DNA of 64,000 nt from JAUXJB01 sp965226855 (GTDB lineage: Bacteria; Myxococcota_A; UBA9160; SZUA-336). The stretch covers positions 135,646 to 199,645 of the forward strand of contig CBDDEE010000025.1 in NCBI GenBank assembly GCA_965226855.1. Reading direction: 5' to 3'. Positions 51,115 to 59,741 of the stretch are shown here, piece by piece (position 1 is the stretch's first letter; each line of letters starts with the position of its first letter). The notes below the pieces were generated by a model that did no database searches, was not told the origin of the DNA, and saw only the letters and a list, made by a program, of their open reading frames with translations. The position numbers and the translations under genes are program-made.

Positions 51115-51621
51115 TCAGAGCTGAGAGAGCAGGTCCGTCGCCGCGTCGGCGACCAAATCAGAGGACGTCGACATCTCGAGGTTCCGCAGCCGGCTGCGCA
51201 GGAGCGAGCGCTGCTCGGGCTGGATGCCGTCGAGGTGACTCTCGATCGCCTCGGTGATCTGCAGCAGGTCGCGCTCGTCCCCCAGGTCGAGCAGCAGGCC
51301 CAGCAAGCTCAGATCTTCCGGCACGCCCGCCTCCCTCACGTACTCGCGGTAGGAGCGCTGAAGGTTCGGAGTGCCGTGGGCATCTCGCATGCGCTGCTCC
51401 AGGCGCAGGCGCGCCCGATCGCCCTTCTTTCCGAACAGCCGCTCCTCTACTTTCCTGCGATAGGACGCAGAGGCCGCTCGCGAACGTCGCTGGGCCTTCG
51501 CGTTGCGTGGGCGTCGTTCGCCGCCGCCGCCGTTTCCGTTCCGCTCGCGGCGTTTGCGGTCGAGGTCGCTGAAGGTGGGCTTCTGATCGTCGTCGTTCAC
51601 TGCCACGTTCCTTCTCGCCAC
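51115..51621 (-). CDS. Hypothetical protein with basic disordered N-terminus
   Basis: Up to 168 residues. The first ~70 are low-complexity and basic with a Gly run (RNGNGGGGERRPRN); the rest is helical and acidic/Leu-rich (DLSLLGLLLDLGDERDLLQITEAIESHL). The basic part could bind nucleic acid. GTG at 51621 is the longest start; GTG codons at 51606 or 51600 fit an AGAAGGA site better. No family recognised. It ends 32 bp before the membrane protein gene. Confidence 0.6.
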   Translation of the reverse strand: MARRNVAVNDDDQKPTFSDLDRKRRERNGNGGGGERRPRNAKAQRRSRAASASYRRKVEERLFGKKGDRARLRLEQRMRDAHGTPNLQRSYREYVREAGVPEDLSLLGLLLDLGDERDLLQITEAIESHLDGIQPEQRSLLRSRLRNLEMSTSSDLVADAATDLLSQL

Positions 51622-51778
51622 GGACCACTACTCGGTGGTCCCTACGCGGAGCTTGCCAGAGGGGTCAGGTCACCGAGATCCCGGGGCTGGGGCCGGGCTC
51701 TCCACATAGAAGCGGCCGCACCCCGCGACCTGCCTGCGGAGAGGGGGACAACCAGCCGGTGGCCCCACGCCTGGTAGC

Positions 51779-51973
51779 ATGCCTCATTCGAGGCCTCGTG
51801 TCTTCCAGAAAATCCTTGCCTCCGTGGGTCCCGATGGGAAGGTCTACGTCTGCAACAACGGCGGCTTAGAGTGGCGCGAACGTGGCGGCCTGACGCTTCC
51901 AGGCAACCAGGCGGCGGACTACACCGGAGGCAGCATCCAGCGGGTCGACCTCGAAACGGGCCGGGCCGACTAG
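51779..51973 (+). pseudogene. Fragment of an SMP-30/gluconolactonase-like protein
   Basis: A frame of 64 residues whose middle (VGPDGKVYVCNNGGLEW and YTGGSIQRVDLETG) matches one blade of the SMP-30/gluconolactonase beta-propeller. The full protein needs about 280-300 residues. The frame stops at TAG 51971, and no further blades are found before the convergent SIS gene at 51989. The flanking 51622-51778 has nothing recognisable. Most likely the remnant of a deleted gene. Confidence 0.65.
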
Positions 51974-51988
51974 AGCTCTCTTTCTAGC

Positions 51989-53008
51989 TCACAGAGTCCG
52001 CGTCACCTTGCGGAGGCCGCGCGGACTGTCCGGGTCCAGGCCCCGAGCGCGCGCCACGTGGTAGGCGAGCAGCTGGCCGGGTACGGCGGCCGGCATCGGC
52101 GCGAGCCACTCGGGACCGAGCGGGATGGTGACCGTGGCCTCCTCCGCGTCAGAGATACGATACACCTCGACAGATCTACTCGAGAGCTCCCGCTCGAGCT
52201 CGCGCAGCTCGTCGCGCGTCGACGCAGCGCTGTCGCACAGCAGCACGGGTGCGCCTGCGGTCGCAAGGGCGATTGGGCCGTGCCGGTAGTCTGCGGCAGA
52301 GAACGCTTCAGCCGAGATCGCCGCGATCTCCTTGAGCTTGAGGGACCACTCGAGCGCGATCGGAAAGCCGAAGCCGCGCCCGATCACCACCACCGAGTCG
52401 TTGCCGGCCAGGCTCGCAGCGAGCGAGCGCACCTGATCCTCACACTCGAGCGCGCACTCGAGCCGTTCGGGAACCTCGTCTAAGAGCGCCGCATCCGTCT
52501 CGCAGCCTTGCCAGCCGGTGCAGAGGTACGCGAGCGCATAGAGAGAGGTCGTGAATGTGCCGGTGGCCGCGACGCTGCGTTCCCCTCCGACGTGGAGCGG
52601 GATGACGTCCTCGGCACTCTGCGCCAGGTCGGAGTCCTGTCGATCGGTGATCACCAGGGTCTGGCCGCCCTGTCTGCGCGCGGAGTCGACCACCGACACC
52701 ACGTCCGGTGAGGCGCCGGACTGCGAGATGGCGAGTGTGAGCCAGCCCTCGAGCCGGAGCCCACCCTCGTACGCCGTGATCAACGAGGGCGCGGCGAGCG
52801 CCACCGGCACGCCGAGCCGCTGCCCGAAAAGGTACTTCGCGTAGATGGCCGCATGATCGGAGCTGCCGCGCGCGGCGACCAGTACGCCGACCGGGTACGC
52901 GCGCCCGAGCTTCGCCCCGAGCGCGCGTACCCGCTTCCCCTCCCGCCGGCCGAATCGCGCCAGCACCCTCGGCTGATCGTGGATCTCACGGGCCAGCAGG
53001 GACGCCAA
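51989..53008 (-). CDS. SIS-domain sugar isomerase, GlmS isomerase-like
   Basis: Protein of 339 residues with two SIS (sugar isomerase) domains as in the C-terminal half of glucosamine-6-phosphate synthase. VAARGSSDHAAIYAKYLF and AISQSGASPDVVSVVDSAR are in domain one; VIGRGFGFPIALEWSLKLKE and AEAFSAADYRHGPIALA in domain two. No glutaminase domain, so it is an AgaS/FrlB-like deaminase or isomerase of aminosugars. The start is TTG at 53008, 4 bases after the egtB stop, which implies coupling; an alternative start further in would cut the fold. Why it follows egtB is unclear. Confidence 0.82.
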   Translation of the reverse strand: MASLLAREIHDQPRVLARFGRREGKRVRALGAKLGRAYPVGVLVAARGSSDHAAIYAKYLFGQRLGVPVALAAPSLITAYEGGLRLEGWLTLAISQSGASPDVVSVVDSARRQGGQTLVITDRQDSDLAQSAEDVIPLHVGGERSVAATGTFTTSLYALAYLCTGWQGCETDAALLDEVPERLECALECEDQVRSLAASLAGNDSVVVIGRGFGFPIALEWSLKLKEIAAISAEAFSAADYRHGPIALATAGAPVLLCDSAASTRDELRELERELSSRSVEVYRISDAEEATVTIPLGPEWLAPMPAAVPGQLLAYHVARARGLDPDSPRGLRKVTRTL

Positions 53009-53012
53009 GTCG

Positions 53013-54284
53013 TCAACCCAGGTCTCTCGCGAGCCGGATCCCGCTGAACTGCCAGCGTGCCTCGGGAGCGAAGAAGTTCCTGTAGGTCGCGCGGATGTGG
53101 GACTCGGGAGTCACGCACGAGCCCCCGCGCAGGACCATCTGGTTGGACATGAACTTGCCGTTGTACTCGCCCAGAGCGCCCTCGACGGGCACGAAGCCGG
53201 GGTAGGGAGCGTACGCGCTCCTGCTCCACTCCCAGACGTCACCAAAGAGCTGCGCGGGCTCTCCTCCGTCGCCCAGGCTCGCGGAGGGGTGGAGCGAGCC
53301 CGTCTCGACGAAGTTCCCGCGCCGAGGCGCCGCGGCGGCCGCGAGCTCCCACTCAGCCTCGCTCGGCAGACGGGCGCCCGCCCAGCGCGCGAAGGCGTCC
53401 GCCTCGTAGTAGCTGACGTGGCAGACAGGCCCTTCACCCCGCAGGTCGCGCAGTCCTCCCAGCGTCATGATCGTCCAGTCCGCTCCGGATCCTTCCCAGT
53501 AGAGAGGCGCCTCCCAGCCCAGCCGCTGCACTCGAGCCCAGCCGTCGGACAGCCAGAGTTCGGGCCTCGCGTAGCCGTCGTCCCGGAGGAACTCGAGATA
53601 CTCCTCGTTCGTGATCGGGCGCGACGCGAGCTCGTAGGCCTCGGTGAAGACCCGATGCCGCGGCGACTCGTTGTCGAACGCAAAGGCCTCGCCCGAGTGG
53701 CCGATTTCGTGCACGCCCTCAGGATACGCGTGCCAGGCGAGCGCTCCGACCTCGCAACGCTGCAGTGCGGGGCAGTCCGAGTACGCCGGACGCAGCGGGT
53801 TGCAGGAGAAAAGGTGCTTGATATCGGTGAGGATGAGCTCTTGGTGCTGCTGCTCGTGGTGCAGTCCCAGCTCCACCACGCGAGCCAGCTCGGCCGACGA
53901 GCCGTAGCCTCCCGCGAGACAGCCGAGCACCCGCTTGTCCACGTAGTCCCGGTACTCGAACACCTGCTCGAGCGGTGGGCGCGTCAGAAGTCCGCGCTCC
54001 GGTCTCGGGTGCTGCTCGCCAACCGTGTTGTAGTACGAGTTGAAGAGCGTGCGGAAGATCGGGTCGAACTCCCGGTAGCCGGGCAGCATCTGCTCGAGTA
54101 CCAGGATCTCGAAGAACCAGGTGGTGTGGGCCAGATGCCACTTCACCGGGCTCGCATCCGGCATCGATTGGCCGCCGCAGTCCTCCGGAGAGAGGGGCTG
54201 ACAGAGCTCCTCGGTGCGGCGTCGAACCTCTTCGTAGCGCAGGCTCAAAGCCGCGTGGCTTGGTGCGGCGCTCGCTCGGGGCAT
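53013..54284 (-). CDS. egtB: Hercynine oxygenase EgtB (ergothioneine synthesis)
   Basis: Iron-dependent sulfoxide synthase of 423 residues that joins hercynine to a thiol donor. The N-terminal DinB-like domain carries the three-His iron site: H53 in WHLAHTTWF, and H143 and H147 in LGLHHEQQHQE. The C-terminal FGE-sulfatase-like domain has VCHVSYYEADAFARWAGARL and LFGDVWEWSRSAY. No egtD methyltransferase or egtC/egtE is in the window, so the pathway would have to be completed elsewhere. ATG at 54284. Confidence 0.93.
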   Translation of the reverse strand: MPRASAAPSHAALSLRYEEVRRRTEELCQPLSPEDCGGQSMPDASPVKWHLAHTTWFFEILVLEQMLPGYREFDPIFRTLFNSYYNTVGEQHPRPERGLLTRPPLEQVFEYRDYVDKRVLGCLAGGYGSSAELARVVELGLHHEQQHQELILTDIKHLFSCNPLRPAYSDCPALQRCEVGALAWHAYPEGVHEIGHSGEAFAFDNESPRHRVFTEAYELASRPITNEEYLEFLRDDGYARPELWLSDGWARVQRLGWEAPLYWEGSGADWTIMTLGGLRDLRGEGPVCHVSYYEADAFARWAGARLPSEAEWELAAAAAPRRGNFVETGSLHPSASLGDGGEPAQLFGDVWEWSRSAYAPYPGFVPVEGALGEYNGKFMSNQMVLRGGSCVTPESHIRATYRNFFAPEARWQFSGIRLARDLG

Positions 54285-54421
54285 GAGCGGGAGACCCTAA
54301 TACCTCGACCGGCCAGTTGGCAACAGCCGCGGCGCAAGCGACCGCTGATCCTCACCGAGGCTCGCGCAGAGAGGCTCCTGTACGACTTCCTCGAGCCCTG
54401 TAGCCCAGGAAGCGCGACTCG

Positions 54422-55570
54422 CTAGCGGCGCGGCAGCCCCAGGATGCGTTCGGCGATGATGTTCTTCTGGATCTCGCTCGTGCCTCCGGCGATCGTCTGT
54501 GAACGATCGCCGAGAAAGCGCCCTGCGGCCGCCTCTACGCCCGGGCTGCCGTCGTGCGCCGCGTAAAGCTGTCCGTAGGCTCCGTGCATGTCGAGCTGGG
54601 CACTGGAGAACTCCTGCGCAAGGGACGTGCCGTGGAGCTTCATGGCCGCCGAGAGGTGCGGGTTGAGCCGTCCGTGCAGACCGTCCGTGATCGAACGGAA
54701 GCCGGAGTATTTGGTGACCATGGCCGAGATGGCCAGGTCCGCGATGCGCTGCCGCCAGAGCGGATCGCGCGCGCGCCCCAGTTTCTTCGCGGACGCGATG
54801 ACCCGCGAGAGCGAGTCCTCGAAGCGCATGCCGGACGCGATGCCGCTGCGCTCGTTGATGAGCGCGCCGGAGATGATCTTCCAGCCCTCGCCCTCCTCGC
54901 CCAGTCGGTTCTCAAGGGGCACCTCGGCATCGGTCATGAAGACCTCGTTGAACTCCGATCCGCCCGTGATCTGACGAATCGGCTTCACCTCGATGCCCGG
55001 CGCATTCATCTCCATCAAGAGCACGGTCAGCCCGTCGTACTTGGAGCCCGCGTCGGGCTGCGGCACCCGGACCAGGCAGAAGAACCAGTTGGATAGGTGG
55101 GCCAGGGTCGTCCACACCTTCTGTCCGTTCACCACGTAGTGGTCTCCCCGGCGCTCGGCTCGGGTCTGCGTGTTGAACATGTCGCTACCGGCATCAGGCT
55201 CCGAGTAGCCCGTGGCCCAGATGTCGTCGCCGGAGAGAATGCGCGCTACGAAGCGGCCCCTTTGCTCGTCGGTCCCGAACTTCATGATGGCGGGACCCAC
55301 CCACCAGATCCCCATCTGCCCGGGCACGCCTGGTGCCTTGGCGCGCGTCAGCTCCTCGTTGAGGATGGCCTGCTCCATCTCGGACAGGCCGGCCCCGCCG
55401 TACTCCACGGACCAGGCCGCACCCAGCAAGCCTCCCTGCTGCAGCTTGCGCTGCCAGGTCTTGCCCTCTTCCAGCGAGAGCGGGCCCTTGGTCCGGGGCC
55501 GGTTCTCCTCGAGCCAGCTGCGCACACTGGCTCGAAACGACTCTTCTTCGGGGGTGTAGCTGAGCTCCAT
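54422..55570 (-). CDS. Acyl-CoA dehydrogenase
   Basis: FAD enzyme of 382 residues. The N-terminal domain has YTPEEESFRASVRSWL, the loop ATGYSEPDAGSDMFNTQTRA contacts substrate and flavin, HYVVNGQKVWTTLAH is the central strand, and TIAGGTSEIQKNIIAERIL closes the protein. The pattern is of the class acting on branched, steroid-like or long acyl-CoA rather than short-chain. It follows the aldo/keto reductase by 21 bp on the same strand, and the two are probably co-transcribed. Confidence 0.93.
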   Translation of the reverse strand: MELSYTPEEESFRASVRSWLEENRPRTKGPLSLEEGKTWQRKLQQGGLLGAAWSVEYGGAGLSEMEQAILNEELTRAKAPGVPGQMGIWWVGPAIMKFGTDEQRGRFVARILSGDDIWATGYSEPDAGSDMFNTQTRAERRGDHYVVNGQKVWTTLAHLSNWFFCLVRVPQPDAGSKYDGLTVLLMEMNAPGIEVKPIRQITGGSEFNEVFMTDAEVPLENRLGEEGEGWKIISGALINERSGIASGMRFEDSLSRVIASAKKLGRARDPLWRQRIADLAISAMVTKYSGFRSITDGLHGRLNPHLSAAMKLHGTSLAQEFSSAQLDMHGAYGQLYAAHDGSPGVEAAAGRFLGDRSQTIAGGTSEIQKNIIAERILGLPRR

Positions 55571-55591
55571 GGCCGGAATTGTATCAGGCGG

Positions 55592-56731
55592 CTAGGCGGC
55601 AGCACGCGCGCGACGGAAGAGCTCCTCGATCACCTGCGACGGGGCCGGCTCGACCTCGGCGACGGCCAGGTTCTCGTCCACGTGCTCGGTCTGTCGCATG
55701 CCGACGAGTGTCGTCGTGACGCCCGGCGCGCTGCGCGCGAACTGCAGACAGCGCTGCGCGTCGCTGCGCAGCTCGGGGAAGGCCTCGCGCACGAAGTCCG
55801 GCAGACCGCGGACGGCGCGGCCCTGGGCCAGGGGTACGGTCGTGAATACCGTCGTGCCCGTGTCGAGCAGGCTCTGGAGCACGCCCGTGTGTCCCTCCGG
55901 ACCGAACTGCGACTTCGAGCCCTGCGCCTCTCCCATGGCCAGGCTGTAGGGGAGCTGTACCCCGCGCAGATGGTTGTCGGATCCGCCGATCTCGAGTGCG
56001 AGCTGGAACAGGTCCACCACCGCCAGGTGACCCCGCTCGAGGTGCGAGGTGAGCAAGCCGCTCCACGTCGACAACCCGTAGGCGGCGATCGCCCCGCGCG
56101 AGACCGCCTCCTCGAGGGTCTCGAAGACCCGCGCGAGGAGGGCCTGGAACTCGTCGGGACCGCGCGCGAGCAGCTGCAGCTCGGGCTCCTGCAGGCAGTA
56201 GAGATCGATCGTCTCGAGCCCGAGGTTGCAGCGGCTTCGTTCGATCTGATCCGCGATGAACTCAGGATCGAGCGCGTGGACCCCGTTCACGACGCCCTCC
56301 GGATCGACCAGGCCGGAGCTCACGTAGGTCTCGATCAGATAGCGGCGTCCGTCCCTCCCGACGAGCGGGCTGCGCGGGTCGACGGTCAGATATCCGCCCT
56401 TGGTGATCACATACACTTCGTCACGTCTGATCACGCCCTCGCCAAACGCCCGTCGCAGCGCCGCACCAAGGGCGCGCTCACTTGCCATCATGCGGTACGA
56501 GAGCGCAGTGTCGAACACGTTCACGCCGCGCTCGAACGCGTAGGGCACGGCCGTCCGGTAGAGCAGGTCATCCAAGCCGGCGGGAGAGCCGGACTTCGTG
56601 CCCAGCCCGAGCGAGGACAGCGCCAGTCGATCCGGACACCGGAAGTGCCCGGGTAGCTCCGCGAAGCGCTCCGCGTAGCGCCTCGTCCCTTCGGGCGTCG
56701 CCCGCCCAGCTACTAGAGCAACCTCGTCCAT
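55592..56731 (-). CDS. Aldo/keto reductase family protein
   Basis: TIM-barrel oxidoreductase of 379 residues. ERGVNVFDTALSYRMMASE holds the catalytic Asp-Tyr pair; the expected Lys/His positions lie in YVITKGGYL and CLQEPELQL. The last segment VTTTLVGMRQTEHVDENLAV is the NADP-binding region. Longer than typical (300-340) because of an insertion near LTVDPRSPLVGRDGRRY. Related to the L-galactose-dehydrogenase-like subgroup. Start ATG at 56731; the upstream extension shows no similarity. Divergent from the Rieske gene, 74 bp away. Confidence 0.87.
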   Translation of the reverse strand: MDEVALVAGRATPEGTRRYAERFAELPGHFRCPDRLALSSLGLGTKSGSPAGLDDLLYRTAVPYAFERGVNVFDTALSYRMMASERALGAALRRAFGEGVIRRDEVYVITKGGYLTVDPRSPLVGRDGRRYLIETYVSSGLVDPEGVVNGVHALDPEFIADQIERSRCNLGLETIDLYCLQEPELQLLARGPDEFQALLARVFETLEEAVSRGAIAAYGLSTWSGLLTSHLERGHLAVVDLFQLALEIGGSDNHLRGVQLPYSLAMGEAQGSKSQFGPEGHTGVLQSLLDTGTTVFTTVPLAQGRAVRGLPDFVREAFPELRSDAQRCLQFARSAPGVTTTLVGMRQTEHVDENLAVAEVEPAPSQVIEELFRRARAAA

Positions 56732-56805
56732 CGAGCCGGCCAAAGTACCCGCCCAACCCCCCCCACGCACGCATCGTGTACGATTCATGACTCGGAGGGC
56801 TAGAC

Positions 56806-58011
56806 ATGCAACGAGAGGAGCAGATCCGCGTGATCGGGGGACTCATGAAGCACCTGGACGACGGCACCAACGTCGACGCCGGCCGCCAGGTACGGAACCC
56901 GGTGTCGAGCTACACGTGCAGCGACATGGCTGCGCGCGAGTGGGAACTCTTCTTCCAGGGATACGCGCACGTGCTCGGCCTCTCGGCAGATTTGCCGGAG
57001 CCGCGCTCCTTCTTCACGTCGAACGACTTGGGCAAGCCGATCCTGTGCACTCGCGCGGACGACGGCGTCTTCCGAGCGTTCCTGAACGTGTGCCGGCACC
57101 GGGGCACGATCGTGGAAGACGAGAGCCGCGGCGTGAAGAAGCTGTTCCAGTGCCCCTTCCACGCCTGGACCTACGACCACGAGGGAGCGCTCGTGGGCGT
57201 TCCGAAGGAGGGACACTTCGGGAAGGTCGACCGGGAGTGCCACTCGCTGGTCGCGCTACCCGCGGTCGAGCGATACGGCCTGCTCTGGACGTCGCCCGAC
57301 CCGCAGGGGACGCTCGACGTCGACGCGCTGCTCGGAGACCTCGGTCCCGAGCTGGCGTCGTGGGGGCTCGAGCGCTGCGTCCGGCACGGCGGCATGCGCT
57401 ACAACCACGCCATGAACTGGAAGCTCGCCATCGACACGTTTGGCGAGACCTACCACTTCAATACGCTGCACAGGAACTCGCTCGCCAACGACTTCTACGG
57501 CAACGTGCAGATGTATGACAGGTACGGGCGCAATCACCGCATGATGTTGTGCATGAGGACCATCGACGACCTGAGAACGAAGCCCCAGGACGAGTGGAAC
57601 GTCCTGCACGGAGCGCTCCCCGTCTACTACCTGTTCCCGAACGTACAGCTCATCGTGGGCCCGGCCGGACCAACGCTGGTTCGCGTCTATCCCGAAAGCT
57701 CGAACCCGCACCAGAGCTCTTCGCAGATCGGCTTCTACATGTATCCTGAGCTGCTGAAGAACGAGTCCGCCAGGACTTTCGCCGCGCGCAGCAACATGAG
57801 CGTCGAGGAGATGCTCGCCACGCGCATGGAGGGATTCGCAAGCGTCATCCAGAACGAGGACTACGTCGTAGCCGCGAGCGGCCATCGTGGTGCTCTCTCC
57901 GGCGCGCAGGAGTACATGATCTTCGGGCGCAACGAGCCAGCTCTTCACCACTACCACAACACCTACCGCGAAGCGCTCGGCCTGCCGCCGCTCGAGGCTG
58001 TCGATCCCTAG
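56806..58011 (+). CDS. Rieske non-heme iron oxygenase, large subunit
   Basis: Aromatic-ring-hydroxylating or demethylating oxygenase alpha subunit of 401 residues. The Rieske [2Fe-2S] ligands are C96 and H98 (NVCRHRG) and C116 and H119 (CPFHAWTYD). The mononuclear iron ligands are H217 and H222 in GETYHFNTLH, with an Asp near residue 361 (QNEDYV). No small subunit, ferredoxin or reductase gene is adjacent, so the electron donor must come from elsewhere. Substrate unknown. Confidence 0.92.
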   Translation: MQREEQIRVIGGLMKHLDDGTNVDAGRQVRNPVSSYTCSDMAAREWELFFQGYAHVLGLSADLPEPRSFFTSNDLGKPILCTRADDGVFRAFLNVCRHRGTIVEDESRGVKKLFQCPFHAWTYDHEGALVGVPKEGHFGKVDRECHSLVALPAVERYGLLWTSPDPQGTLDVDALLGDLGPELASWGLERCVRHGGMRYNHAMNWKLAIDTFGETYHFNTLHRNSLANDFYGNVQMYDRYGRNHRMMLCMRTIDDLRTKPQDEWNVLHGALPVYYLFPNVQLIVGPAGPTLVRVYPESSNPHQSSSQIGFYMYPELLKNESARTFAARSNMSVEEMLATRMEGFASVIQNEDYVVAASGHRGALSGAQEYMIFGRNEPALHHYHNTYREALGLPPLEAVDP

Positions 58012-58109
58012 TCAGTCGCTTGACGTAGCGGAGCTGCGACTCGCGAGGACCGTCCCCAAGTTCCGCTGGCCGGCCAGTGCGAGATGGCCCAGCAGATTGA
58101 GATTGAACG

Positions 58110-59018
58110 CTAGATCTCCACTTCAGGGTTGCCGGCGGGGTCGAGGTAGCCGCGCAGCATGTCTCGCGTGTTGTAGAGGAGAACGGGCGGGCCCGTCGGA
58201 CCTACGGCAATGCAGCCGCCGCTGCCACCGATCGCTAGAACGCGCTCAAGGGTACGCTGGCACGCTTCTGCGAGCGAGAGTCCGGCGAGACGAACGAGCG
58301 CGTCGATCTCGTGGGCAAAGGAGATCTGCATGAAGGCCTCCCCGGACCCCGTTCCGGAAGCCGCGCAGGTCGCATCGTCCGCCCACGTGCCGGCTCCGAT
58401 CAGGGGGGTATCACCAACGCGCCCGGGGAGCTGGTTCGTCATTCCGCCGGTGGAGGTGGCTGCAGCCAGGCCACCCGCCGCATCCCGCGCCACGGCGCCC
58501 ACCGTTCCACCCGACGTCTCCTCGTGGTCCAGGATCACGCGGCCCGCGACGCGCGCTCCCTCGAGCTGCCTGCGCCGGTACTCGGTCTCGAGCGCGGATT
58601 CCGGGCAGAGTTCGATTCCGCGCGCACGCGCGAAGTCCTCCGCTCCCTCCCCCACGAGCAGAAGATGCGTACCGTGGTCGAGCACGGCACGGGCGGCGGC
58701 AATCGGGTTTCGCACCCGGCGCAGCGAGGCAACCCCGCCCGCCCTGCCGCCACCACTGGCAATGGCCGCATCCATCTCGATCGTGCCTCCCGCGGTCAGG
58801 ACCGAGCCGCAGCCCGCATTGAACTCCTCGCAATCTTCGAGCTCGCGCACCACCCGCTCGACGGCATCCAGCGCGGAGCCGCCAGTGCCAAGCAGCTCGC
58901 GCCCGACTTCCAGACTGCGCGAGAGCCCTTCCTTCTGAGCCCGCCGCCGCGCGGTGTCCACGTCGATGCGGCCGGCCCCCGCATGGACGGCCAATGCGAC
59001 TTCTGGCTCGGAGCTCAA
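58110..59018 (-). CDS. Isoaspartyl peptidase/L-asparaginase (Ntn hydrolase)
   Basis: Type III asparaginase-like precursor of about 302 residues that self-cleaves before the nucleophile Thr in SGGTVGAVA. LAVHAGAGRI at the start, EFNAGCGSVLTAGGTIEMDA and GDTPLIGAGTWADD are family motifs. It hydrolyses isoaspartyl dipeptides and some Asn. The likely start is TTG at 59018, whose TTGA overlaps the stop of the lipoprotein gene. A GTG at 59054 would add 12 residues lying inside that gene. Confidence 0.9.
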   Translation of the reverse strand: MSSEPEVALAVHAGAGRIDVDTARRRAQKEGLSRSLEVGRELLGTGGSALDAVERVVRELEDCEEFNAGCGSVLTAGGTIEMDAAIASGGGRAGGVASLRRVRNPIAAARAVLDHGTHLLLVGEGAEDFARARGIELCPESALETEYRRRQLEGARVAGRVILDHEETSGGTVGAVARDAAGGLAAATSTGGMTNQLPGRVGDTPLIGAGTWADDATCAASGTGSGEAFMQISFAHEIDALVRLAGLSLAEACQRTLERVLAIGGSGGCIAVGPTGPPVLLYNTRDMLRGYLDPAGNPEVEI

Positions 59019-59731
59019 GGCCAGCCCGGACCGCGTTCCTCGAGAATGCGCCACTCACCGTCGCTGCCGGGACCGAGCAGGAAGATGATGCCGTCGAGCG
59101 TCGCGGATGCCGACCGGGCGCGAAGAGCGCGCACGCGGACCCGTGAATCCGACTCTGGCTCGTAGGAGGTCTCCCGATACGTGAAGTAGTCGCCCGAGTC
59201 CCGTGCTCGCCGCAGCGCGTCGCGTAGCTCTTGCTTGTAGGCTGCTCCGCGGAGCTCCTCGCCGCGGGTTGGATCCGACGGGTCAACGACCACGATACGG
59301 GCGTCGATCGAGTAGCAATCTGCCAACCTCGGATCGAGCTCTTCGAGCAGCTCCGTGCATTGTGTGAAAAGGCGTCCCGCCGCCGCGACGGGGGGCTCTC
59401 CCCGCAGAGACCGAACTCCGCTGGACGCCTCGCGTTCGACCTGCTCGCTTGCCGTTACCTGCTTCTGACGCCGCGTCTCTTCCACCAGGGTAAGGGGAAG
59501 CAGCACGGTGTCGGCAACGAAGCTGAAGGGAAGGTCGATGAAACCGATGAACGCCAACGCGTAGTTCGAGTTGATCAGGCCCGTACCGAAACGATTCAGC
59601 GACATGCTGGTGCCGCTGTACACCCGGGCGCCGTCGTACGTCCGGTCCCCTCGTGTCTCGAAGGTCGCACAGGCCGCCGCGATCGACACCAGAGAGATGA
59701 TGACGAAGCGCGCTGTCATCGAGCGTTTCAC
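59015..59731 (-). CDS. YceK/YidQ-like lipoprotein with extra C-terminal domain
   Basis: Lipoprotein of 238 residues. The signal SLVSIAAAC gives a lipobox. RTYDGARVYSGTSMSLNRF and FIDLPFSFVADTVLLPLTL are the YceK/YidQ motif of small enterobacterial lipoproteins, which are only about 75-110 residues. Here a further ~130 residues follow, of unknown fold (DCYSIDARIVVVDPS and RRARDSGDYFTYRETSYE). Role unknown, at the cell envelope. GTG start at 59731 with GAGGGGAA upstream; it lies 10 bp after the dehydrogenase gene. Confidence 0.75.
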   Translation of the reverse strand: MKRSMTARFVIISLVSIAAACATFETRGDRTYDGARVYSGTSMSLNRFGTGLINSNYALAFIGFIDLPFSFVADTVLLPLTLVEETRRQKQVTASEQVEREASSGVRSLRGEPPVAAAGRLFTQCTELLEELDPRLADCYSIDARIVVVDPSDPTRGEELRGAAYKQELRDALRRARDSGDYFTYRETSYEPESDSRVRVRALRARSASATLDGIIFLLGPGSDGEWRILEERGPGWP

Positions 59732-59741
59732 GGCGTTCCCC

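Noticed and set aside
58012..58109. Terminator or small RNA between the Rieske and asparaginase genes
   Set aside because: No stem followed by a T-run, and no promoter-like sequence. The gap is unremarkable.
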